Notes: generated by a model from the letters alone, not told the origin. Positions 5,389 through 13,030 are shown, numbered from the stretch's first letter. The stretch: 13,156 bases of DNA from Methanobrevibacter sp. (GCA_017652345.1 JAGCBE010000332.1:1-13156); one strand, 5' to 3'. Program-made: numbers and translations.

Positions 5389-5574
5389 ATGGACGTTAAA
5401 ACAATAATTGACTACATAGTACAAAATGGTTTAGGGGTTGTATGTGTTGTTTATATGATTTATTTCCAAAATACAACAATGAAGGAAATGCTAAACACAT
5501 TAACAAGTATCAATACAAGATTATCAATAATTGAAGACAAAATGGAACGTGAACACAAAAAAGAAGGTGAATAA
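5389..5574 (+). CDS. Holin-like one-helix membrane protein, 61 aa
   Basis: Short N-terminal helix (MDVKTIIDYIVQNG), one transmembrane segment at about residues 14-27 (LGVVCVVYMIYF), then a charged coiled coil (TSINTRLSIIEDKMEREHKK). This layout is that of the BhlA/UviB and YvrJ type holin-like families of Bacillota and their phages. It is directly upstream of two cell-wall genes, which supports a lysis role. phi29 holin gp14 is longer and different. Its ribosome binding site is the one sequestered by the hairpin described above. It could instead be a non-lytic membrane protein, as the sequence alone does not prove pore formation. Confidence 0.6.
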   Translation: MDVKTIIDYIVQNGLGVVCVVYMIYFQNTTMKEMLNTLTSINTRLSIIEDKMEREHKKEGE

Positions 5575-5575
5575 C

Positions 5576-5905
5576 ATGAAATATAAAATTGGTGATAAAG
5601 TAATATTAAAGAAAGGTACACCGCTTTATAAATCAAGTAATGCAACTTCTTATACAGTAAAAACTGACAAAGAAATAACAACAAATATTACACGTATTGC
5701 AACAGGATCACGACACCCTTATAATACAACAGGTGATCGTGGTTGGTGTGACGAAAGTTATATTATGCCTTATGAACAAGAAAAGAAATACGAAGGTGAA
5801 CTAACATTAATTGATAAAAATGGTCTTGTTGATTATGTAATGGAACATGATGATAAAGTAATTGTTTTATCAAGTAAACAATTAAAAGATTTATTAAGTA
5901 GGTGA
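5576..5905 (+). CDS. Free-standing SH3-like cell-wall-binding protein, 109 aa
   Basis: Residues 1-65 look like the SH3-like wall-binding domain found at the C-terminus of phage endolysins: YKIGDKVILKKGTPLYKS, then ITRIATGSRHPY and GWCDESYI, where the 'I-T-R-I-x-x-G-x-x-x-P-Y ... G-W-x-x-x-x-I' frame is typical. The remainder is a linker and a short helical end (LVDYVMEHDDKVIVLSSKQL). No catalytic motif is present, and no signal peptide. It lies between the holin-like gene and the M23 peptidase, separated by one or four bases, so it could act as the separate binding subunit of a two-gene lysin. AGAAGGTGAATAAC precedes the ATG at 5576; an in-frame ATG at 5531 inside the holin gene lacks such a site. 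Confidence 0.6.
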   Translation: MKYKIGDKVILKKGTPLYKSSNATSYTVKTDKEITTNITRIATGSRHPYNTTGDRGWCDESYIMPYEQEKKYEGELTLIDKNGLVDYVMEHDDKVIVLSSKQLKDLLSR

Positions 5906-5909
5906 TAAC

Positions 5910-6527
5910 ATGGTTGCAGGTCAAACTTTATATGATGAACAGGGTTATCAAGTAGCATTATTTCCACTTGAATATATTTATATATCACAGGGTGAAAATG
6001 GAAGTTATTCTCATCAGGGAATACTTGCAATTGACTTTTTAGGTTATGGTCCAACAGGTAGAATTTTACACTGTCCATATTTTGCGCCATTTGACTGTAA
6101 AGTTGTTTATCATGGAAGTTATTATAATGTATGGCAAAGTTTAAATGAAGTCCATACACCAAAAGGTATAAGATATGTTACTTTTGAAGTAGCGCATGAT
6201 AATGATTTATTACCACTTGGAACTACAAAATTACAGGGTGAATTTATTGGAAGAACAGGAACGGCAGGAAATGTTACAGGCGATCATGTACATATGAATA
6301 CTGCATATGGAACATATCAAGGTTTTTATACTGTATCAAGTGGTAAACGGCAACTTGTAAATTCAAGTCATATATATGAAACATTTTATGTTAATGATAC
6401 AGTAATACGAAGTGGTTATAATTATAAATGGGTTAAATTTACGGGTGGACAACCTACACCTGATTATAGAAATTATAAATTTAAATGGGTTTTATATGCC
6501 AATAAATTAAGAAATAGAAATGTCTAG
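5910..6527 (+). CDS. M23-type metallopeptidase, wall-degrading (endolysin or tail peptidase)
   Basis: 205 residues. The LytM/M23 zinc site is visible: H35 and D42 in YSHQGILAIDFLG, a third His at H96 (FEVAHDND), and the H126-V-H128 pair in GNVTGDHVHMN. Family members cut peptide cross-links in peptidoglycan. The catalytic domain fills about residues 20-140; the end (NYKWVKFTGGQPTPDYRNY) is not a known binding module. There is no signal peptide, so release would need a holin or assembly into the virion. Position after the holin-like and SH3-like genes favours an endolysin role; phi29 gp13 is a tail-tip M23 enzyme, so a structural role is equally possible. GGTGATAAC, starting at the stop codon of the previous gene, is the ribosome binding site. 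Confidence 0.85.
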   Translation: MVAGQTLYDEQGYQVALFPLEYIYISQGENGSYSHQGILAIDFLGYGPTGRILHCPYFAPFDCKVVYHGSYYNVWQSLNEVHTPKGIRYVTFEVAHDNDLLPLGTTKLQGEFIGRTGTAGNVTGDHVHMNTAYGTYQGFYTVSSGKRQLVNSSHIYETFYVNDTVIRSGYNYKWVKFTGGQPTPDYRNYKFKWVLYANKLRNRNV

Positions 6528-6542
6528 TTGACATTTCTATTT
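6512..6542 (+). terminator. Terminator at the end of the peptidase gene, overlapping the next promoter
   Basis: AAATAGAAATGTC (6512-6524) pairs perfectly with GACATTTCTATTT (6530-6542), loop TAGTT. The loop holds the peptidase stop codon. The following sequence (ATTTATGG) is only moderately T-rich. The right arm also supplies most of the -35 box of the virion promoter. Confidence 0.65.
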
Positions 6543-6556
6543 ATTTATGGTATATA
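6528..6556 (+). promoter_or_regulatory. Virion (late) promoter
   Basis: Perfect TTGACA at 6528-6533, a 17-bp spacer and TATATA at 6551-6556 with TGG in front. Expected start near 6563, then GAAAGGAG as ribosome binding site for the scaffold gene. Shares TTATGGTATATA with the lysis promoter. Confidence 0.75.
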
Positions 6557-6580
6557 AATAATAGAAAGGAGTGTGTCAAT

Positions 6581-6898
6581 ATGTTGACAAAAGAAGAATT
6601 TGAAGGTCTTATCACTTCAATTAAAGACAAATTGGACGAAACGACACAAGCTTTAATAAGTGACGATCTTGTTGGTGTTTTATCAAGTTATGGAAACGCA
6701 CTTGATGAAATTAAAAGTCTAGGTGAAAAAATTGTTGGACTTGAAACTGATAAAGAAGAATTACTTAAAGTAAATGGACGTTTATTCCAAAAAGTTGGTT
6801 TTGATAAGGAAGAAGTTGAAGAAAAAATTGATGAAGTCGAAGATGAAGAAAAACTTGAAATTGAAGACGTTATCAATGAGAAGGGAGAATTGATATAA
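6581..6898 (+). CDS. Head scaffolding protein (phi29 gp7 role)
   Basis: 105 residues against 98 in phi29 gp7, very acidic and helical, directly before the major capsid gene. Residues 30-75 form a likely coiled coil (LGEKIVGLETDKEELLKVNG) followed by RLFQKVGF and a Glu/Asp-rich tail (EEVEEKIDEVEDEEKLEIED). Scaffolds of this size line the inside of the prohead and leave before or during DNA packaging. The gene is first after the virion promoter, and its stop is one base from the capsid ATG, so the two are made together. Assignment rests on size, composition and location, as scaffold sequences are poorly conserved. Confidence 0.75.
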   Translation: MLTKEEFEGLITSIKDKLDETTQALISDDLVGVLSSYGNALDEIKSLGEKIVGLETDKEELLKVNGRLFQKVGFDKEEVEEKIDEVEDEEKLEIEDVINEKGELI

Positions 6899-6899
6899 T

Positions 6900-8186
6900 A
6901 TGGCTATTCCAAAAGGTGCAAAAGTGTTTAACGTTATTCGTGAAGATAGCTCAAAAGTATTTATGGAAACAATACCATCTGCAACTGCCGATAACATAAA
7001 CACTATTTCAAACATTTTATTTAATGACGCATACCAACCAATGTTAAATGAATTTGTAAATAATTTAATTAACCGTATTGCGTTAACTATTGTAAGAAAT
7101 AAATCTTATGACAACCCTTTATCAATATTTAAAAAGGGAAGTGTACCACTAGGTACTGATATACAAGACATTTACGAAAACCCTGCTAATGCAGAACAAT
7201 ATGAATATTCTAATACCGCAATGGCAAAACTTTTAACTATAACTGATCCTGATACACATGTTGCATATTATAGACGTAATAGACAAGATCTATATACAAA
7301 AACAATTGCACGTGAAGGTTTACAGGGTGCATTTACTTCATGGGAAAATTTTGAAAGTTATATTTCAGGTATTACAACTTCATTATATAGTGGTAACTAT
7401 ATTGACGAATTTAAATATACAAAAGGAATAATTGACGGTGCATATAATGACGCAAAAGTTATTGTTGAAACAGTAAGCGCGCCTGTTGATAATTCAACAA
7501 GTAAAGCATTTGTTAAAAAAGTACGTGCTTTATTTAATAAATTATCATTTCCTTCAACTGATTATAATGCATATTCAAAATTTAGTGGTGCAAAGGGAAC
7601 AATTACAACTTGGACTGATAAAGATCGTATCGTTTTAATTATTACTGCGGACGCACTTGCAGAAGTTGAAGTTGAAACACTTGCACAAGCATTTAATTTA
7701 TCATATGCCGACATGCAAGCTAGAATTGTTGTTGTTGATAAATTTGAAAATGATGAAATTGTTGCAGTATTATGTGATGAAGCATGGCTACAAATTTATG
7801 ATAACTTATTCCGTTTTGATGAATTCTACAACGCAAGAACAATGTCATGGAACGAATATTTACACGCATGGGGAACATTTGCAATATGTCCATTTGCTAA
7901 CGCAGTGGTACTTGCAACTGAACAACCTGTACCTGTAACTGCAATTTCAATAAGTGACGTAAGTGCAACTGTTGGAACTGATGAAACAGTAAGTGTTACA
8001 TTAACACCTGCCAACGCAACAACTGATATTACATTTACAAGTAGTGATGAAGAAGTATTTACAATTACAAAAGTAAGTAATTCAAGTATTAAAGTTGTAC
8101 CTGTTGCCGCAGGTAGTGGCGTTTTAACTGCAACAGGTGAAAACGGTGTTTATACAACTGCGGACGTTACTGTTAGTGCAGGTTAA
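6900..8186 (+). CDS. Major capsid protein with C-terminal BIG2 Ig-like domain (phi29 gp8-like)
   Basis: 428 residues (phi29 gp8 has 448). Residues 1 to about 340 are the HK97-type capsid body, with features such as LVGFKK-like N-arm absent but the helix-rich core and the closing MSWNEYLHAWGTFAICPFAN present. From about residue 345 a bacterial Ig-like group 2 domain begins: VTAISISDVSATVGTDETVS, LTPANATTDITFTSSDEEVF, VLTATGENG, VTVSAG. phi29 gp8 carries the same domain on the capsid surface, where it may stick to host or mucus glycans. The ribosome binding site is AAGGGAG, rather far (12 nt) from the ATG, consistent with coupling to the scaffold gene. A strong terminator follows. Confidence 0.93.
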   Translation: MAIPKGAKVFNVIREDSSKVFMETIPSATADNINTISNILFNDAYQPMLNEFVNNLINRIALTIVRNKSYDNPLSIFKKGSVPLGTDIQDIYENPANAEQYEYSNTAMAKLLTITDPDTHVAYYRRNRQDLYTKTIAREGLQGAFTSWENFESYISGITTSLYSGNYIDEFKYTKGIIDGAYNDAKVIVETVSAPVDNSTSKAFVKKVRALFNKLSFPSTDYNAYSKFSGAKGTITTWTDKDRIVLIITADALAEVEVETLAQAFNLSYADMQARIVVVDKFENDEIVAVLCDEAWLQIYDNLFRFDEFYNARTMSWNEYLHAWGTFAICPFANAVVLATEQPVPVTAISISDVSATVGTDETVSVTLTPANATTDITFTSSDEEVFTITKVSNSSIKVVPVAAGSGVLTATGENGVYTTADVTVSAG

Positions 8187-8193
8187 TAAAATT

Positions 8194-8221
8194 AAAAGAC
8201 ACTAACAATTAGTGTCTTTTA
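8194..8221 (+). terminator. Strong terminator after the capsid gene
   Basis: AAAAGACACTAA (8194-8205) pairs perfectly with TTAGTGTCTTTT (8209-8220), with CAA between. The T run is within the 3' arm. No promoter of the shared type is seen before the next gene at 8253, so the tail genes are probably expressed by read-through, giving far more capsid than tail protein. Confidence 0.8.
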
Positions 8222-8252
8222 TTCTTATATTAAAGAAAGGAAAGTGATAATT

Positions 8253-9890
8253 ATGGTAAGTATAACACCACAGGGTGATATTTATTTATGTAAAACACCA
8301 CTTGAAAATGATTATAAGAACCAATTAACATTTTCAAACGCAACAAGTCAATTTAATTATTTCAATAGTAAAATATTTAAGACACTTGATAATTATACAT
8401 ATATTAAACATGATAATATTATTAAAGTTGGTTTAAATATTGATGAAATAATAAATTGTAATTACTTATTTTATCGTAATGAAGGTTTTAGTAATAAATG
8501 GTATTATTGCTTTATAACTAACATGGAATATGTTAATGAAAATTGCACGTCAATTACTTTTGAAACTGACGTATGGCAAACATATCAATTTAATTTAACA
8601 TATAAACAGTGTTTTGTTGAACGTGAACATGTTAATAATGATAATATTGGACTTCATACTGTACCCGAAGGACTTGAAACAGGTGATTATATTGTAAACA
8701 GTGTTGTTGAACTTGGAAATAATCAAATGAACGTTAAATATATTGCAATGGCATATACAAGTAACCCCGAAGATATATTTCCAACAATTACCGCAAAAGA
8801 ATATACGGGTTTATATAGCGGTTATCATTATATGATTTTAGGAAGTCCAAGTGATGCCGATACAATGATACAAGCATTTGCAAATAATGGTATGTTAGAA
8901 AAAATAACCTGTTTATTTACAATACCAACAGGTTTAATTAGAAATAGTGTACATTGGTATAATGGGCCGGGTGCAACAGGAAGTGACGTTGTTGAAGTTG
9001 GTGGACTTTACCCAATGTTTGCGTTAGTGCCTTCTGATCCTGTTGGAAGTCATAATGAAATAACAATGTTATCAAGTACAAATGTTAATATTAATACAAC
9101 AATAAATAGCTATACACCAAAAAATAATAAGTTATTTACAAGTGAATTTAATTATCTTTATGTAAGTAATAATACAGGAAGTGACATTAAACTTAATTAT
9201 GAAGACTTTATTAATAATCAACCTGCTTTTAAAATTAGTGGATCAATATCAGTTGGTTGTGCTACAAAATTAATACCACTTAATTATAAAAAATTAGATA
9301 CCACTGCCGAAGGCATGGGAAACAGTTTATTTACATATGGTGTTAATGGAAGTAAATACCCAACATTAGCATGGGTTGGTGACGCATATACCAATTGGTT
9401 GACACAAAATGCAATAAATCTTGGTACAAGTTTTGTAAGTAGTGGTATGTCCGTTTTGGGAAGTGCCTTTACAGGTAACCCTTTATATGCAATGGGTGGT
9501 TTATTTGATATAACAAATAAACTTGGTCAATTAAGACAACACCAATTAGTAAGTGACACAGGACAGGGAAGTTTAAATAATGGTGATTTAACATTTTCAA
9601 GTAAGAAAATGAATTTTACAATATATCGTATGAGTATAAAAGAAGAATATGCAAAAATAATTGATAAATATTTTGATATGTTTGGTTATAAAGTGAATAT
9701 TGTAAAATTACCTAATATAACAGGTCGTACTAATTGGAATTATGTAAAAACAATTGACTGTAATGTTGAAGGTGATATACCACAACAACATTTACAATTA
9801 ATAAGACAAATGTTTAATAATGGCGTTACATTATGGCATAATGCAAGTCATATGTATGATTATTCACAAAGTAATAATATTGTTAGTTAA
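8253..9890 (+). CDS. Tail knob / distal tail tube protein (phi29 gp9-like)
   Basis: 545 residues (599 in phi29 gp9). Matches to the family are clear at both ends: ENDYKNQLTFSN and FNYFNSKIF near the N-terminus, KWYYCFITNMEYVNENC and CFVEREHVNNDN around residues 85-130, and near the C-terminus IIDKYFDMFGYKVN, NWNYVKTIDCNVEGDIP and NNGVTLWHNASHMY. A Gly/Ala-rich hydrophobic stretch at about 390-425 (GTSFVSSGMSVLGSAFTGNP) fits the plug/membrane-insertion loops of gp9, which form a pore in the host membrane for DNA entry. I chose ATG 8253, preceded by AAAGGAAAGTGATAATT, over GTG 8244 inside that site. It is the first gene after the capsid terminator. Confidence 0.92.
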   Translation: MVSITPQGDIYLCKTPLENDYKNQLTFSNATSQFNYFNSKIFKTLDNYTYIKHDNIIKVGLNIDEIINCNYLFYRNEGFSNKWYYCFITNMEYVNENCTSITFETDVWQTYQFNLTYKQCFVEREHVNNDNIGLHTVPEGLETGDYIVNSVVELGNNQMNVKYIAMAYTSNPEDIFPTITAKEYTGLYSGYHYMILGSPSDADTMIQAFANNGMLEKITCLFTIPTGLIRNSVHWYNGPGATGSDVVEVGGLYPMFALVPSDPVGSHNEITMLSSTNVNINTTINSYTPKNNKLFTSEFNYLYVSNNTGSDIKLNYEDFINNQPAFKISGSISVGCATKLIPLNYKKLDTTAEGMGNSLFTYGVNGSKYPTLAWVGDAYTNWLTQNAINLGTSFVSSGMSVLGSAFTGNPLYAMGGLFDITNKLGQLRQHQLVSDTGQGSLNNGDLTFSSKKMNFTIYRMSIKEEYAKIIDKYFDMFGYKVNIVKLPNITGRTNWNYVKTIDCNVEGDIPQQHLQLIRQMFNNGVTLWHNASHMYDYSQSNNIVS

Positions 9891-9904
9891 AGGAAGGTGA
9901 TAAA

Positions 9905-10807
9905 ATGAGTAAAATTAAGGAAACTGATTTATCAATGTTTATAAATGACAGAACATATACCAATTATTATGATAGATTAAAATTAATTGCTATTTCATTA
10001 TTTACATGGGAAGGTCTTGACGACGTTGCAGGTTATGGTGCTAGTCGTTTTATGGAAATGAACTTATTTGACTTTGGTAAATCTTGTTTTTATAAAGATA
10101 GTGAAAAAGGGTTTATGGTTTTACGTGCTAACCCTGATGATAAATTTAATATTTATATGTTACCAACAAGAATTATGGCGTGGTCACTTGGTTATGAAAA
10201 GAAAGTTGACTTTGATGATTTAGTTTATGTAATGAATAATGAACTTGAAATGCCTACAAAAGAAACAATTGACTTGGTAAGTTATCGTTTATATGATACA
10301 CAAAGAACAATTGACATTAATTTAATAGCACATAAAACACCTATATTAATTGAAGGTGATACAAAAACAATACTTACATTAAAAAATGTTTACATGCAAT
10401 ATTCAGGGAATACGCCCTTTATTTTCGGCAGTAAACAATTTGATATTTCAAACAAGCTAAACGTTTTAAAAACTGACGCTCCGTATTTAATTAATGATCT
10501 TGAATTACATAAACATGAAATATGGAACGAGTGCATGACATTTTTAGGTATTAACAATGCTAATACTGATAAACGTGAACGTTTAATTACTAACGAAGTT
10601 GACAGTAACAATGATTTAATCAATTATTACTTGAATTGCTTTTATAAAACACGTAAAAAAGCATGTGATATGATTAATGAAAAATATGGTCTTGATATAA
10701 AAATAAAATTAAATAAAGACGTTTTAGAATTGCTTAATGAAAATAAAAGTGATACAATAAATAATGATAGGGGTGATGATTATGGCACATTATACAATAA
10801 CTATTAA
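9905..10807 (+). CDS. Portal / upper collar connector (phi29 gp10-like)
   Basis: 300 residues against 309 in phi29 gp10. Direct family signatures: LIAISLFTWEGL, HKTPILIEGDTKTILTLKNV, VYMQYSGNTPFIFGSKQFD, VLKTDAPYLINDLELHK, EIWNECMTFLGINNANTDK and RERLITNEVDSNN, then KACDMINEKYGLDIKIK. Twelve copies form the channel through which DNA enters and leaves the head, docking the packaging ATPase on the outside. AAAGGAAGGTGATAAA lies directly before the ATG. Its last 26 nt overlap the start of the next gene, which encodes the neighbouring ring. Confidence 0.95.
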   Translation: MSKIKETDLSMFINDRTYTNYYDRLKLIAISLFTWEGLDDVAGYGASRFMEMNLFDFGKSCFYKDSEKGFMVLRANPDDKFNIYMLPTRIMAWSLGYEKKVDFDDLVYVMNNELEMPTKETIDLVSYRLYDTQRTIDINLIAHKTPILIEGDTKTILTLKNVYMQYSGNTPFIFGSKQFDISNKLNVLKTDAPYLINDLELHKHEIWNECMTFLGINNANTDKRERLITNEVDSNNDLINYYLNCFYKTRKKACDMINEKYGLDIKIKLNKDVLELLNENKSDTINNDRGDDYGTLYNNY

Positions 10808-11390
10808 AACATTAATGGATCATAACTTTGACTTTGGTCTACAAAATTACCCTATTTTTAATGAAACATATCGTAATATATTAAACAACAATATTTTAAA
10901 TTATTATTATGAAAGTGAAATTGGTTTTGAAACTGCCGAATTATTTAAAAGATATTTAAATAATACAATGCAATTAATTATGCCTAAATATAATGAACTT
11001 TATAAAGCACAAGAAAAAGCACTTGAAAATATACTTGGTAATGTTGATTTAATTGAAAATTCTACACGTGAAAATGAAAACAATGTTAATACAACAAGTG
11101 CGTCAAACTCTAATAATAAAAATTTATTTCAAGATACACCACAGGGCCAACTTGACTTTACTGAACTTGAAAATCAACAATGGGCTACTAATTACACCAT
11201 GAATAAATCAAATATAAATGATAATAGTGAAAGTCATGGTAATAATAATGAAGATTATACAAGAACTGTTAAAGGAAATAACGGAAATAAATATAATATT
11301 GACTTATTAAACGATATACAAAATAAATTATTAAATATTGATATGTTAATAATTAATGAATTAAGTGATTTATTTATGGGTATATTTTAA
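10782..11390 (+). CDS. Lower collar / head-tail connector protein (phi29 gp11 role)
   Basis: 202 residues; phi29 gp11 is longer (293). It starts MAHYTITIKTLMDHNFDFGL and continues YPIFNETYRNILNNNILNYY and LFKRYLNNTMQLIMPKYN, a pattern shared by lower-collar proteins of small podoviruses. A low-complexity Asn/Ser/Thr-rich linker occupies about residues 96-165 (STRENENNVNTTSASNSNN; SHGNNNEDYTR). The final helix is hydrophobic (IDLLNDIQNKLLNIDMLIIN). Position directly after the connector and before the fibre matches the phi29 order gp10-gp11-gp12. I chose ATG 10782, preceded by AGGGGTGATGATT, over an in-frame ATG at 10764. Confidence 0.82.
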   Translation: MAHYTITIKTLMDHNFDFGLQNYPIFNETYRNILNNNILNYYYESEIGFETAELFKRYLNNTMQLIMPKYNELYKAQEKALENILGNVDLIENSTRENENNVNTTSASNSNNKNLFQDTPQGQLDFTELENQQWATNYTMNKSNINDNSESHGNNNEDYTRTVKGNNGNKYNIDLLNDIQNKLLNIDMLIINELSDLFMGIF

Positions 11391-11405
11391 AGGAAGGTGA
11401 TAAAT

Positions 11406-12998
11406 ATGATACAAATAAATAAAATTAAAGAACCATTTATATATTATTGTCAAAAGGTTATACCTCTTGCATTTGACGAAAGTTTAAGTTATTATGAAGT
11501 ATTATGTCATTTAACTGCTAAAATTAAAGAAGTTATTGATGAACAAAATATTGAAGGTCAAGCAATTGAAGAATTACAAGAAAAATATTTGTTATTAGTT
11601 GATTATGTAGAACATTATTTTGATAACCTAGACGTACAAGAAGAAATAAATAATAAACTTGATGACATGGCGGAACATGGTGAACTTGCCGATATAATTG
11701 CACAATATCTTGGACTTGCGGGTGTGCTTGCATTTGATACTGTTGCTAATATGGTTGCAGGTGAAAATTTAGTTAACGGATCAATTTGTTATTGTTTAGG
11801 ACAAGAAACATATAATGACGGACTTGGAAGTTTTTATAAAATAAGAACAATTACAAGTGATGATACAGTTGACGGTAAAAATATTATTGCATTAAATGTA
11901 TCTAATACATTAATTGCCGAAAAAATATTTAATCTTGATCTTGAAACATTAAAAAGTGAAATGTCATTAATTAATAATAAAAAATATTTATTTATTAGTG
12001 ACAGTTATGAAACAGGTTATCAGGGAAGTGGACAACCAACAATTGAAGGTTTTATTACCAAAACTAAAAATCAATTAAATCTAAATGCTACAATAATAGC
12101 TGAAAATGGTTATGGTTTTTTAGGTATGGAAAGCAATCATAAATGGAAAACATTAGTTGAAAATACAACAATTGAAAATAAAAATCTATATACTGATATA
12201 TTTATTTTAGGTGGTATGAACGATAGAGGAACTGATGAACAAATTGAAAATGCAATGAGTGAATTATTTACATATTTAAAAAATAATTTTCCTAATGCAA
12301 TAATACACGTTGGTTGTGTTGGAAAATATGCTAAATCAAATGAAACTAATTTAAACAATATGAGAAAAATAACAAAACTTTATAAAACATATACAACATT
12401 ACATGGCAACAAATATATTGATAATAGTGAATTATTATTACATAATATGAGTTGGTTTATAAGTGACAATATACACCCTAATCAAAAAGGTGAAACACAA
12501 TTATCTTATGGTTTAATGCAATATATTTTAAATAATAAAATTGAAAACTTTATGAGTATAGAAAATAATCTTGATTATCAAACTGATACATTAACACCTG
12601 CTAGTAATGTAAGTTTTACAGGTTTAGCAATATATTCATATATGACACAAGACAATGTCAATTTATACTTCAATGCACAAATTAATTTCAGTGAGAATAT
12701 AACATTAAACAACTTAACTGATGTAACAATTGGAAACTTATCAGATAGTTATGTTTGTGCTAGTACAAATAATCAAGGACTTGATGAAATTATTGAAGGT
12801 TATGTATATAGTGTTAATGAAATTAATGGATCACATTTTGTAAAAGTATTATTTAGATTTTATAATGATTATAATAATGATTTACATTTAAAAGCATTTA
12901 CTGTTTTAGATAATGGTGGTGTATTAAATCTAACAATAAATCAAATTGCATTTCCTTATGGAACAATTAAATCTAATATAAACCCACATTATTGTTAA
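11406..12998 (+). CDS. Tail fibre / appendage protein with SGNH (GDSL) esterase domain
   Basis: 530 residues, three parts. Residues 1-110: virion-attachment region, with the coiled stretch NLDVQEEINNKLDDMAEHG common at the base of spikes in phages of Gram-positive hosts, then SICYCLGQETYNDGLGSFYK, a small beta unit. Residues 190-380: SGNH hydrolase, with S200 in block I (FISDSYETG), GGMND at 269-273 in block III giving N272, and D354 and H357 (SDNIHPNQKG) in block V. The usual Gly of GDS is Ser. Residues 385-530: beta-rich C-terminal receptor-binding or trimerising part. Such domains remove acetyl or similar esters from surface polysaccharide during adsorption. phi29 gp12 occupies this slot but has a polysaccharide-cleaving beta-helix, so enzyme replacement is inferred. 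Confidence 0.8.
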   Translation: MIQINKIKEPFIYYCQKVIPLAFDESLSYYEVLCHLTAKIKEVIDEQNIEGQAIEELQEKYLLLVDYVEHYFDNLDVQEEINNKLDDMAEHGELADIIAQYLGLAGVLAFDTVANMVAGENLVNGSICYCLGQETYNDGLGSFYKIRTITSDDTVDGKNIIALNVSNTLIAEKIFNLDLETLKSEMSLINNKKYLFISDSYETGYQGSGQPTIEGFITKTKNQLNLNATIIAENGYGFLGMESNHKWKTLVENTTIENKNLYTDIFILGGMNDRGTDEQIENAMSELFTYLKNNFPNAIIHVGCVGKYAKSNETNLNNMRKITKLYKTYTTLHGNKYIDNSELLLHNMSWFISDNIHPNQKGETQLSYGLMQYILNNKIENFMSIENNLDYQTDTLTPASNVSFTGLAIYSYMTQDNVNLYFNAQINFSENITLNNLTDVTIGNLSDSYVCASTNNQGLDEIIEGYVYSVNEINGSHFVKVLFRFYNDYNNDLHLKAFTVLDNGGVLNLTINQIAFPYGTIKSNINPHYC

Positions 12999-13002
12999 AC
13001 AA

Positions 13003-13025
13003 TTTACACTAATACTTTACACTAA
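13003..13025 (+). repeat. Two 10-bp direct copies of TTTACACTAA
   Basis: TTTACACTAA at 13003-13012 and again at 13016-13025, one 13-bp period apart, just after the last stop codon and before the terminator. Could be a protein-binding site near the genome end, or chance in AT-rich sequence. Confidence 0.5.
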
Positions 13026-13030
13026 AAATT

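Noticed and set aside
1199..5905. Alternative genetic code with TGA read as Trp (mycoplasma phage)
   Set aside because: Trp is encoded by TGG throughout, and TGA ends the genes at 1203-1205 and 5903-5905 where a ribosome binding site and new start follow.
5833..6162. Minus-strand 109-codon frame opposite the M23 peptidase
   Set aside because: It is antisense to conserved catalytic sequence, lacks a ribosome binding site and resembles no protein.
7657..7938. Second plus-strand frame inside the capsid gene
   Set aside because: Out-of-frame shadow of the capsid gene with a Leu/His-rich product; no ribosome binding site.
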